From: DASPKS01 sp035628035
GTDB taxonomy: Bacteria; Bacteroidota; Rhodothermia; Rhodothermales; Rubricoccaceae
Length of the DNA: 29,814 bases
NCBI GenBank assembly: GCA_035628035.1
Contig: DASPKS010000027.1
Span: 1-29,814, forward strand
Direction of reading: 5' to 3'
Shown: one piece after another, positions 22,977 to 29,814 of the stretch
How positions within the stretch are numbered: the first letter of the stretch is position 1
How the letters are laid out: every line of letters starts with the position of its first letter
Notes under the pieces: generated by a model
Databases searched by the model: none
What the model saw: only the letters and a program-made list of their open reading frames with translations
Told to the model about the DNA's origin: nothing
Position numbers and translations under genes: made by a program

Positions 22977-25094
22977 ATGCGCTGCTCCCTTCTCCTCTGT
23001 TTCCTCGTCGCCACGACGGCGGCCGCCCAGCCCGGACCGTGGACCCCGCTCGGCGGGCCCCAGGCCGCCCGCCTCGTCGGCGCGGCCGTCTCGGGCGACG
23101 GCACCCCCTACGCCGTCTCCGACACCGAGACCCACCGCTACAACGCCGGCGCCGCCCGGTGGGAAGACGTCGCGAGCACGTTCACCGGCGCGTTCTCCGA
23201 CGTGGCGGGCGCACCCGGCGGCGAGGCGTGGGCGGGGACGGGCGGGGTCTTCCACATCTTCGCCGACGGCACGTGGGACTGGTTCCCCGTCCGCACCGGC
23301 CACGAGGGCATCCCGCTTGGCGTCGAGCGCATAGCCGTAGGCCCCGACGGGACAGTGTACGTGACGGGACTCTTCGTGGGCGGAGGAGGGGGTCCGCAGG
23401 TGGCTGCGTTCCGCTCGACGAACAATGGCCAGTCCTGGCCGGAGATGACGGTAGCCCCGGCCGCGATGGCGTTCGTAGGGACGACGGCGTACGCCGGCAC
23501 GCTCGACGGGGTCTTCACCTCGGCCAACAGCGGCGCGACGTGGACGCCCTCGGGGATCGGCGGGCACTCGGTCGGCGCCCTGGCGGCGTCGGGCACGCGG
23601 CTCGCGGCGGCGACCACAGGCGCGCTCTGGACCTCTCCCGACGGCGCGACGTGGACGCAGGCCGCCGCGCTCGGCGGCGTCGAGGCGCTCGCGGCCTCGG
23701 GCAACGGCGCGGTGTGGGCCGCCACCCCCGGCGGGCTCTACCGCTCCACCGACGGCGGGCAGACGTGGCCCGCCGCCCCGTCGTTCTTCGAGGGGCAGCC
23801 GATCCACGATGTGGCCGCCTCCGGGCTTACCGTGCTCGCCATCGTCAACCGCGTCCCGCACCGCTCCACCGACGGCGGGCAGACGTGGGCCGAGATCCCC
23901 GACGGGCTCGGCCTCCGCCACGCGCAGGACGCGATCTCGGCCGGCGGCGCCCTCGCCGTCGCCACCAACGGCGCCGGGCCGTTCCGCTCGACTGACGGGG
24001 GGCAGACGTGGACGCTGTGGACCGATGGGATCGACCCCCTCACCGGGCGGGAGTTCGTCGCCGACCCCACTGCCGGGTGGATCGTGCTGAGCACGCACAA
24101 CAGGATCTACCGTACCGCCCTCGACGGGAGTGCCCCGTGGACGCCGCTCGCGTTCCCGGGCGACCGGCCCATCGGGCTCGCCTTCGACGGCGGGCTCCTC
24201 TTCGCCAGCGTCAGCCTGCCCGACCCGGGCTCGCCTGGCCGCCTGCTCCGCTCCGCCGATGGCGGGCAGACGTGGACGGTCGCCTTCGAGGAGCCCGGCT
24301 CGTTCGTCGGGTCGCCGGAGGCGGGCGGCGGCATCGTCGCGTTGCCCATCGGCTCCTTCACGGCCCCGACCCTGCGCGTCTCCGCCGACGGCGGGCAGAC
24401 GTGGCTCGTCCGCCCGCACCCCACGGCGGAGCCGTTCGACGGGATGCCGCGGCTGTTCGTCGACGCCGCCGGCGCCCTCTACGTCGGCGACGACGACGAC
24501 AACCGCCTCCGCCGCTCTACCGACCTCGGTGCGACGTGGACCCCGCTCGGCCCGATGGGCAGCCCCGCCACCCGGCCGCTCTCGCTGCTCGTCGAGGTCG
24601 ACGCGGGGGTGCTCTGCGCCGGCACGAACGAGGGCGTGTTCTGCTCGACCGACGGCGGCGCCACGTTCACGCCGGCCAGCGCAGGCCTCCCCAGTAGTGA
24701 AGAGGGAGGGCAGGACGTGCTTGACCTCTTCCGCGACGGCCCCCGCTACGTGGCGCTGATGGACGACGAGGGCCTCTTCGTATCGTTGGGCACGACGGCC
24801 GCTGAGCCGGGCGTACCGGCGCCGAGCGCGTCCGTGGCGCTGTCGGCGCCGACGCCGAACCCCTCGCGCGGGGCGGCCCGCCTCACGCTCGCCCTCACCG
24901 AGGCGCAGGCCGTCAGCGTCGCCCTTTACGACGCGCTGGGCCGCCGCGTGGCCACGCTCCACGAGGGCCCCCTCCACGTCGGGACCCACCCGCTCATCGC
25001 CGACGTTTCCGTGCTCGCGCCCGGCGTGTACGTCGTCCGCGCGGAGGGACGCACTGGCGTCTCCGCCCCGCGCCGCCTCGTCGTCGCCCGCTGA
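22977..25094 (+). CDS. Secreted Asp-box (BNR) propeller protein with T9SS sorting domain
   Basis: 705 residues from ATG 22977; signal peptide 1-18 (AAA|Q). Ten clear Asp-box motifs, S-T-D-G-G-Q-T-W-like (STNNGQSW, STDGGQTWP, SADGGQTWT, STDLGATWT, STDGGATFT), plus three or four degenerate ones spread over residues 40-605, fit two seven-bladed propellers. Asp boxes occur in sialidases and in Ycf48/Vps10-like binding proteins. The arginine triad and other sialidase active-site motifs were not seen, so I do not call an enzyme. The sorting domain is at about 619-705 (LSAPTPNPSRG, LYDALGRRVATLHEG, ending LVVAR). Near-identical codons for the Asp boxes create direct DNA repeats, for example around 23743 and 23863. 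Confidence 0.9.
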   Translation: MRCSLLLCFLVATTAAAQPGPWTPLGGPQAARLVGAAVSGDGTPYAVSDTETHRYNAGAARWEDVASTFTGAFSDVAGAPGGEAWAGTGGVFHIFADGTWDWFPVRTGHEGIPLGVERIAVGPDGTVYVTGLFVGGGGGPQVAAFRSTNNGQSWPEMTVAPAAMAFVGTTAYAGTLDGVFTSANSGATWTPSGIGGHSVGALAASGTRLAAATTGALWTSPDGATWTQAAALGGVEALAASGNGAVWAATPGGLYRSTDGGQTWPAAPSFFEGQPIHDVAASGLTVLAIVNRVPHRSTDGGQTWAEIPDGLGLRHAQDAISAGGALAVATNGAGPFRSTDGGQTWTLWTDGIDPLTGREFVADPTAGWIVLSTHNRIYRTALDGSAPWTPLAFPGDRPIGLAFDGGLLFASVSLPDPGSPGRLLRSADGGQTWTVAFEEPGSFVGSPEAGGGIVALPIGSFTAPTLRVSADGGQTWLVRPHPTAEPFDGMPRLFVDAAGALYVGDDDDNRLRRSTDLGATWTPLGPMGSPATRPLSLLVEVDAGVLCAGTNEGVFCSTDGGATFTPASAGLPSSEEGGQDVLDLFRDGPRYVALMDDEGLFVSLGTTAAEPGVPAPSASVALSAPTPNPSRGAARLTLALTEAQAVSVALYDALGRRVATLHEGPLHVGTHPLIADVSVLAPGVYVVRAEGRTGVSAPRRLVVAR

Positions 25095-25117
25095 GCCGGC
25101 ACGGCACGGCACTTGTT

Positions 25118-25151
25118 CGAGGGGGCGGTGGCCGCGACCACCGCCCCCTCG
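25118..25151. terminator. Perfect 14-bp hairpin between propeller genes
   Basis: CGAGGGGGCGGTGG (25118-25131) pairs without mismatch with CCACCGCCCCCTCG (25138-25151) around loop CCGCGA, 23 bp after the preceding stop. It is the strongest hairpin in the window but lacks a T-run, so it may be a terminator acting with Rho, or a 3'-end stabiliser. Confidence 0.6.
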
Positions 25152-25173
25152 TCGGTGTCCGGGCTTACCAGCA

Positions 25174-25191
25174 GTGCACAGGGATGTGCAC
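25174..25191. promoter_or_regulatory. GTGCACA inverted repeat upstream of an Asp-box gene
   Basis: GTGCACA (25174-25180) and TGTGCAC (25185-25191) form a perfect 7-bp inverted repeat with a 4-nt GGGA spacer, followed by another TGCACA at 25196. It ends 46 bp before the ATG at 25238, a reasonable place for an operator. No regulator is identified. Confidence 0.3.
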
Positions 25192-25237
25192 CCGCTGCAC
25201 ATCGGCTCTTCCCCCCTCTCCACCACGCTATTCCCCT

Positions 25238-27577
25238 ATGAGCGCCTCCGCTACCCTCTGGGCTGCGCGCCGCGCGGCCCCCCTCACGTTGCTCCTCGCC
25301 CTCGCCCCTACTGCCGGAGCGCAGTGGGTGCAGCAGTCGCCGATCCCCCACGGGAACTACCTCCACGACGTCGGGAGCCCGACGCCGGGCGTCGCCTTCA
25401 TTGCCGGCGACGACAGCGAGTGGGACGACCCTCGCGGCCCGCTCTTCGTGACGACCGATGGCGGGCAGACGTGGGCCGACGTCCCGCTCCCCAACCAATT
25501 CGGCCTCTACGACATCTTCTTCCTCAACAGCCAGCTCGGCTGGACTGTCGGCGATGAGAACTGGCGGACGACCGACGGCGGACAGACATGGCAGCCGATG
25601 CAGTTCCTCGGCTCCACCTACTACGTCGAGTTCTTCACGCCGACGTTCGGGTACGCCGTCTCCAACGGCGGGATCTACGTGAGCCGCAACGGCGGCGCCT
25701 CGTGGAACTTCTCGCCGGGCGAGTCCTACGCCTTCAGCTTCCGCGACGACAACCAGGTCGGCATCGCCGGGGGGCCCCAGGGCATCCGCCGCACGACGAA
25801 CGGCGGCCAGAGCTTCTCGATGGTGCGCTCCGGCGAGGCCTACGACGTGGCGTTCCTCAGCGACGACGTGGCCGTCGCCATCATCGACAACCAGGTCGCC
25901 CGCTCGGCCGACGCCGGGCAGACGTGGACCAACGTGGCGGCCGCGCAGGGGGCCCAGGTGTTCCTCGAGTTCTCCGCGACGGCGGGCGTCGCGTACTACC
26001 CGCAGTTCTCGTTCCCCGGGCCGAGCCCCATGATCCGCACGGCCGACGCCGGGCAGACGTGGACCAGCCTCGGAGCGCCCATCCCTGGCGGCGTCCACCG
26101 CGCCGAGGTCCTCGACGCGCAGACGGCCGTCGTCGTGACCCCGGTGGGGCAGGTGTGGCGGACCACCGACGCCGGCCAGACGTGGACCTTCGCCTTCGCC
26201 GCGCCCACCGTCGGCTGCGACCGCATCGCCGCCGAGTGTGAGTGGGGGCTCGACTTCTCCAGCACTACCGAGGGATGGCTCGTCGCCACGAACGGGCTCG
26301 TTCTGAGGACGACCGACGGCGGGCTCACGTGGACCCAGGTCAGCAACGGCTACGGCGTCGGCAGCGACATCGCGATGTTCGACGAGCACCGCCTGCTCGT
26401 CGCGTCGAGCGAGGCGCTCTTGACGGAGGACGCCGGCGCGCGCTGGGTGCTGATCGAGGATGCCGTCGAGCCCGCCGGCAACCTCGCCGTCCAGACGCTC
26501 AACGACTCCGTGGCCGTGATGCTGACCGGCGCGAACAGCGTGCAGCGGACGTTCGACGGCGGGCACACGTGGACGGCCGGCAACCCCATCCCGGACCCCG
26601 GCTTCTCGGTCGGCGACAACGGCGACGTCCATTTCCGCACCCCCACCGACGGCTGGGTCGTAGGGCGCGACCTCATCAGCCCCTACGACCGCAACGTGTG
26701 GCACACCCCCGACGGCGGGCAGACGTGGACCTCCCTCGCAGGCACTCCCGGCACGCGCGGCCAGGTGTGGGTCGGCGTGGACTTCGAGGGCCAGCGGGGG
26801 TGGATCGTCTCGGGGGTCCAGCTCGGCGGCGGCATCGGCGCGCGGGTGCTCCGCACCGAGGACGGCGGGGCTACGTGGACCTTCATCGAGCTCCCGGACT
26901 CGTACGCGTACAACATGAACGACATCGAGTTCTTCGACGAGAACACTGGCTACGTGGTGGGGTGGTTCGGATACGCCGCGAGGAGCACCGACGGCGGGGC
27001 CACGTGGACCGTGCTCAACGTCCCCCCGGCGCCGCCGGGCAGCCCCTCGCCCGGCTATACGATGTGGGACATCCACGTCACGAGCCCCAACGACGTGTGG
27101 GTGGCCACGACGGAGGACGTCGTCCTCCACTCGACCGACGGGGGGGCGACGTGGCAGGAGCTGACGGTGAACTCCCGGCCGGAGGCGTTCGGCTCGTTCA
27201 CCGGCGTCGTCGCCACGCCCGGGGGGAGCGCGTGGGTGGTCGGGTTCGGCGGGCACATCTACGCGCTGAACCCGCCGGTGGCGACCGAGCCGACGATTCC
27301 GGTACCGGCCGCGGGGCTCGCGCTCTCGGCGCCCGTGCCGAACCCTGCGCGGAGTGCCGTGCGGTTCACGCTCGCCCTCGCCGCGGCGCAGCGGGTGACT
27401 ATCACCGCGTACGACGCGCTGGGCCGCCGCGTGGCCGTCCTCCACGAGGGCCCGATGGCCGCCGGCACCCACGCGCTCGCGCTCGACGTCTCGGCCCTCG
27501 CCCCGGGGGTGTACGTCGTCCGCGCCGACGGCCCGAACGGAGGTAGCGCCTCGCGCCGCCTCGTTGTTACCCGCTGA
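25238..27577 (+). CDS. Secreted 14-Asp-box propeller protein (Ycf48/BNR-like) with T9SS sorting domain
   Basis: 779 residues from ATG 25238, which puts the signal peptide first (1-27, AGA|Q); an upstream in-frame ATG at 25184 adds 18 residues without signal character. I count 14 Asp boxes over residues about 70-650, the commonest form being T-T-D-G-G-Q-T-W with a DAGQTW variant in boxes 5-7. They alternate with GWTVGDE- and GYVVGWFG-like strands typical of Ycf48/photosystem-assembly-like propellers. A closing strand VVGFGGHIYAL precedes the sorting domain (about 692-779, LSAPVPNPAR, AYDALGRRVAVLHEG, ending LVVTR). No sialidase active-site set was recognised. The next paralog starts 26 bp downstream, likely in the same transcript. 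Confidence 0.9.
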   Translation: MSASATLWAARRAAPLTLLLALAPTAGAQWVQQSPIPHGNYLHDVGSPTPGVAFIAGDDSEWDDPRGPLFVTTDGGQTWADVPLPNQFGLYDIFFLNSQLGWTVGDENWRTTDGGQTWQPMQFLGSTYYVEFFTPTFGYAVSNGGIYVSRNGGASWNFSPGESYAFSFRDDNQVGIAGGPQGIRRTTNGGQSFSMVRSGEAYDVAFLSDDVAVAIIDNQVARSADAGQTWTNVAAAQGAQVFLEFSATAGVAYYPQFSFPGPSPMIRTADAGQTWTSLGAPIPGGVHRAEVLDAQTAVVVTPVGQVWRTTDAGQTWTFAFAAPTVGCDRIAAECEWGLDFSSTTEGWLVATNGLVLRTTDGGLTWTQVSNGYGVGSDIAMFDEHRLLVASSEALLTEDAGARWVLIEDAVEPAGNLAVQTLNDSVAVMLTGANSVQRTFDGGHTWTAGNPIPDPGFSVGDNGDVHFRTPTDGWVVGRDLISPYDRNVWHTPDGGQTWTSLAGTPGTRGQVWVGVDFEGQRGWIVSGVQLGGGIGARVLRTEDGGATWTFIELPDSYAYNMNDIEFFDENTGYVVGWFGYAARSTDGGATWTVLNVPPAPPGSPSPGYTMWDIHVTSPNDVWVATTEDVVLHSTDGGATWQELTVNSRPEAFGSFTGVVATPGGSAWVVGFGGHIYALNPPVATEPTIPVPAAGLALSAPVPNPARSAVRFTLALAAAQRVTITAYDALGRRVAVLHEGPMAAGTHALALDVSALAPGVYVVRADGPNGGSASRRLVVTR

Positions 27578-27603
27578 CCTCTCCTCCTCCCACGGACGCC
27601 ACG

Positions 27604-28908
27604 ATGCTCATTCGTTTCGCCCTCGTCCTGCTGGTGTTCGCGCCATCGGCCTCGGCGCAGTGGACCCGGCAGCCGGCCCCTTCCAACGACGAGCTCTACG
27701 AGATCGTTGCCCTCACCGACCAGCGCCTCGTGAGCGTGGGCCGCGACGGCACCATCCTCCAGACCGAGAACGGCGGGGCCACGTGGACGCTCCGCGACGA
27801 CACGAACCCCTTCGCGGATGCCTTCCGCGCCGCCTTCGCCGTGGACACGCTCTACGTCGTGGCCGCCACCGAGGACGGCGCGCTCTACAAGAGCCTCGAC
27901 GGCGGGTTGACATGGGCGCTAGCGGGCACCCTCCCCGTGCGCAGGGGGGACTTCTTCGTCTACGACGTCCACTTCCGCTCGCGCAACGACGGCTGGATCG
28001 TCGGCTCCGACTTCGTCCCACCTTACCGCGACTTCATGTGGCGCACCACCGACGGGGGGGCCACGTGGACATCGGTCTTCCTCTTCGAGGACTCCCGCTC
28101 CCAGCTCCTCTACGTGGACTTCGAGGGGGAGAAGGGGTGGACCGGCTCCGACGGCGGCACCTTCTTCCGCACGACCGACGGCGGGCAGACGTGGACCCAG
28201 GGCGCCCTCCCCGACCCTGGCGTCGGGATTGACGTGCTCGACATGGAGTTCGCCTCGGACGGCCTCACCGGCTTCGCCGGCGGATGGGACCGCTACCTCG
28301 TCCGCAGCACCGACGGCGGCGTGACGTGGGCGCTGCTCGACTTCGAGATCGGCGCCGTCAAGTTCTCCGACTTCCACCTCCGGAGCCCGGCCGACGTGTG
28401 GGCGAGCACCTACTTCCCGTCCATGGGCGGATACGACGACGGCATCGTCTACCACAGCACCGACGGCGGGCAGACCGGGACCTACGAGGAGGTCGGGGCC
28501 GACCCCAACGCCTACGGATCGTTCAGCGGGATCGTGGTAACGAGCAGCCGGGCCTACGTGGTGGGCTTCGGCGGCTTCATCTACACCCGCGAAACCGACC
28601 CCGTACCGACTCCCGTCGAGCCCGTGCCTGACGCCGCGCCGGCGGCGCTCGCGCTCGCGGCGCCGGCGCCGAACCCGGCCCGTGGGATGGCCCGCCTCAC
28701 GCTGACGCTGGCGGCGCCGCAGGCGGTGCGGGTGGAGGCGTTCGACGCGCTCGGCCGCCGCGTGGCCGTCCTCCACGACGGCCCGCTCAGCGCCGGCACC
28801 CACGCGCTCAGCCTCGACGCGGCGGCGCTCACCCCCGGGCTCTACGTCGTCCGCGCCACGGGGGCGGGGGGCGTCTCGCCGGTCCGCCGCGTGGTAGTTG
28901 CGCGTTAG
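27604..28908 (+). CDS. Secreted six-Asp-box propeller protein with T9SS sorting domain
   Basis: 434 residues from ATG 27604; signal peptide 1-18 (ASA|Q). Six Asp boxes (TENGGATWT, SLDGGLTWA, TTDGGATWT, TTDGGQTWT, STDGGVTWA, STDGGQTGT) and a closing VVGFGGFIYTR strand fit a single seven-bladed propeller, about half the size of the preceding paralog, whose C-terminal half it resembles (same order of GSFSGIVV and GFGG motifs). In the sixth box the invariant Trp is replaced by Gly (codon GGG where TGG is expected). The sorting domain is about 347-434 (LAAPAPNPARG, AFDALGRRVAVLHDG, LYVVRATG, ending VVVAR). A duplication followed by loss of one propeller is a simple explanation for the pair. Ligand unknown. 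Confidence 0.9.
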   Translation: MLIRFALVLLVFAPSASAQWTRQPAPSNDELYEIVALTDQRLVSVGRDGTILQTENGGATWTLRDDTNPFADAFRAAFAVDTLYVVAATEDGALYKSLDGGLTWALAGTLPVRRGDFFVYDVHFRSRNDGWIVGSDFVPPYRDFMWRTTDGGATWTSVFLFEDSRSQLLYVDFEGEKGWTGSDGGTFFRTTDGGQTWTQGALPDPGVGIDVLDMEFASDGLTGFAGGWDRYLVRSTDGGVTWALLDFEIGAVKFSDFHLRSPADVWASTYFPSMGGYDDGIVYHSTDGGQTGTYEEVGADPNAYGSFSGIVVTSSRAYVVGFGGFIYTRETDPVPTPVEPVPDAAPAALALAAPAPNPARGMARLTLTLAAPQAVRVEAFDALGRRVAVLHDGPLSAGTHALSLDAAALTPGLYVVRATGAGGVSPVRRVVVAR

Positions 28909-28927
28909 GCGCGTTTCCCTACCTTCC
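28897..28927 (+). promoter_or_regulatory. Candidate Bacteroidota-type promoter before the last Asp-box gene
   Basis: GTTG (28897-28900) is followed by 19 nt and TACCTTCC (28920-28927), the same spacing and -7 core as the candidate promoter of the small lipoprotein. It overlaps the end of the previous gene and would give a leader of about 20 nt before the ATG at 28954. Confidence 0.35.
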
Positions 28928-28928
28928 C

Positions 28929-28947
28929 CCTCGTCCACCCGACGAGG
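28929..28947 (+). other. Hairpin directly before a start codon
   Basis: CCTCGTC (28929-28935) pairs with GACGAGG (28941-28947) around loop CACCC, ending 6 nt before ATG 28954. If the leader is transcribed, this stem would lie over the ribosome entry region and could lower translation. It is equally able to be a palindromic protein site. Confidence 0.3.
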
Positions 28948-28953
28948 ACCGTG

Positions 28954-29814
28954 ATGTCCGTGATCGCTGTGCATTGCCATCGCGCGAGGCCCCGCGCGTG
29001 CGCCCTTCGCTTCGCGGGGTCCTTCGGGGTCTTCGCGCTGCTCGCGCTTTCGCCGCCCGCGTCGGCGCAGTGGGTCTCGACGGGGGGGCCGGGCGGCGGC
29101 ACGGCCCGCGATCTCATCGAGATCGACGGTGCCCTCCTCGTCGCGAACAACTACGACTTCTTCGCCGCCGACGGCGGGGTGTACCGGAGCGAGGATGAGG
29201 GCGCGACGTGGACCCTGCGCAACAGCGAGGCGCCCAGGCCCTTCGACGAGTTCGTCCGGATCGGGACGGCGGTGTTCGCCAACCACACCGGCCAGGGCGT
29301 CTTCCGCTCGACGGACGGCGGCGCGACGTGGCAGCCGGTCAACACCGGGCTTGGCAGCCTCGCCGTCACCGCGCTCGGGGTGGAGGGCGGCGACCTCTAC
29401 GCCGGGACGAGCGCGTCCGGCGTCTTCCGCTCAACGAACCTCGGCGAGAGCTGGGACCCGGTGAACAATGGGCTCCCGGTTGGGACCGAGGTAACGGCGC
29501 TCGCCTCGGCCGGCGGCGCCGTGTTTGCCGGGATCTGGCTGCAGGGGGTGTGGCGGAGCCTGAACGACGGGGCGAGCTGGGAGCCCGTGAACAACGGGCT
29601 GCCCCCGATCAGCACGTGGGGCGGGCCCTCCACGTTCGCCGTGGTCGGGAGCGAGGTGTTCGTCTGCGTGCTGACGGTCCAAGGGATCGAGGGCGGCGTC
29701 TTCCGGACGAGCACGCTCGGCGACATGTGGGCCCCGGCGAACAACGGGCTCCCCTCCGCCGGTACCCAGCGCGCGAACGCGGTCTACGCCGCCGGCGGCC
29801 TCCTCTTCGCTCAC
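28954..29814 (+). CDS. Secreted Asp-box propeller protein, partial (3' end beyond right edge)
   Basis: The first 287 residues are visible, from ATG 28954. The signal peptide is longer than in its neighbours (about 1-40, with a basic stretch RARPRACALRF before the hydrophobic core) and ends ASA|Q. Five Asp boxes follow (SEDEGATWT, STDGGATWQ, STNLGESWD, SLNDGASWE and a shortened STLGDMWA). Each is followed by a P-V-N-N-G-L-P-like turn, a form of this propeller common in Bacteroidota secreted proteins and different from the two preceding genes. The frame stays open to the end of the window. A T9SS sorting domain is expected in the missing part, but this is not visible. Confidence 0.88.
   Translation, partial: MSVIAVHCHRARPRACALRFAGSFGVFALLALSPPASAQWVSTGGPGGGTARDLIEIDGALLVANNYDFFAADGGVYRSEDEGATWTLRNSEAPRPFDEFVRIGTAVFANHTGQGVFRSTDGGATWQPVNTGLGSLAVTALGVEGGDLYAGTSASGVFRSTNLGESWDPVNNGLPVGTEVTALASAGGAVFAGIWLQGVWRSLNDGASWEPVNNGLPPISTWGGPSTFAVVGSEVFVCVLTVQGIEGGVFRTSTLGDMWAPANNGLPSAGTQRANAVYAAGGLLFAH

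Noticed and set aside
23743..27000. Recurring GACGGCGGGCAGACGTGG repeats, CRISPR-like at first sight
   Set aside because: Spacing is irregular and every copy is in frame, encoding D-G-G-Q-T-W Asp boxes.
24926..27472. 848-codon minus-strand open frame opposite the Asp-box gene
   Set aside because: It mirrors the repeats of the real gene, is dominated by Arg/Gly/Ala/Val, and has no signal peptide or motif; similar shadows occur opposite nearly every gene here.
22977..28908. Asp-box proteins as sialidases
   Set aside because: The Asp box is structural; I could not see the arginine triad, FRIP motif or catalytic Tyr/Glu pair of sialidases.

Overview
This is a very GC-rich stretch of a Bacteroidota-type chromosome, most like the Rhodothermota (Salinibacter/Rubricoccaceae-like; genus not assignable by eye). 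The main evidence is eight complete secreted proteins that end in a type IX secretion system (T9SS) type A sorting domain. Eleven signal peptides are cleaved before Gln (the Bacteroidota 'Q-rule'). Most genes lack a Shine-Dalgarno sequence, and two candidate promoters match the Bacteroidota TTTG-N19-TAnnTTTG pattern. No rRNA, tRNA, CRISPR array or insertion sequence was found.

Left part (1-4730, minus strand): a compact redox operon. In transcription order it encodes a five-helix membrane cytochrome with two H-x13-H helices (a diheme cytochrome b pattern), a membrane-anchored monoheme protein, an anchored TPR protein, a 23-heme c-type cytochrome, and the start of a second multiheme cytochrome that runs off the left edge. 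The set looks like a conduit taking electrons from the quinone pool to the periplasm or outside of the cell.

Middle-left (4872-11490, plus strand): a lipoprotein with a carboxypeptidase-regulatory-like domain, a GAF sigma54 activator, a membrane Ser/Thr kinase with two PEGA domains, a kelch T9SS cargo protein, and a TPR/DUF5683-like protein. A small Cys-rich probable lipoprotein lies convergent on the minus strand (11520-11783). It is followed by a 576-bp gene-free interval containing several strong inverted repeats.

Right part (12360-29814, plus strand): an array of secreted beta-propeller proteins. In order they carry W-D-G-x-x-W repeats, FG-GAP repeats, WD40 repeats, Reg_prop repeats, and then four Asp-box (BNR/Ycf48-like) proteins, the last cut by the window edge. 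All complete members share nearly the same C-terminal sorting domain. Counted by eye, repeat numbers cluster at 7 or 14, whatever the propeller family. A LytS-type histidine kinase and LytTR response regulator with overlapping genes (20985-22798) sit inside the array, directly after the Reg_prop protein. Terminator-like hairpins at 20831, 22819 and 25118 divide it into likely transcription units.

Working picture: a cell-envelope region combining a respiratory or extracellular electron-transfer module, signalling genes (sigma54 activator, kinase, LytS/LytTR) and an expanded family of surface or secreted propellers. Functional links between these blocks are inferred from proximity only.
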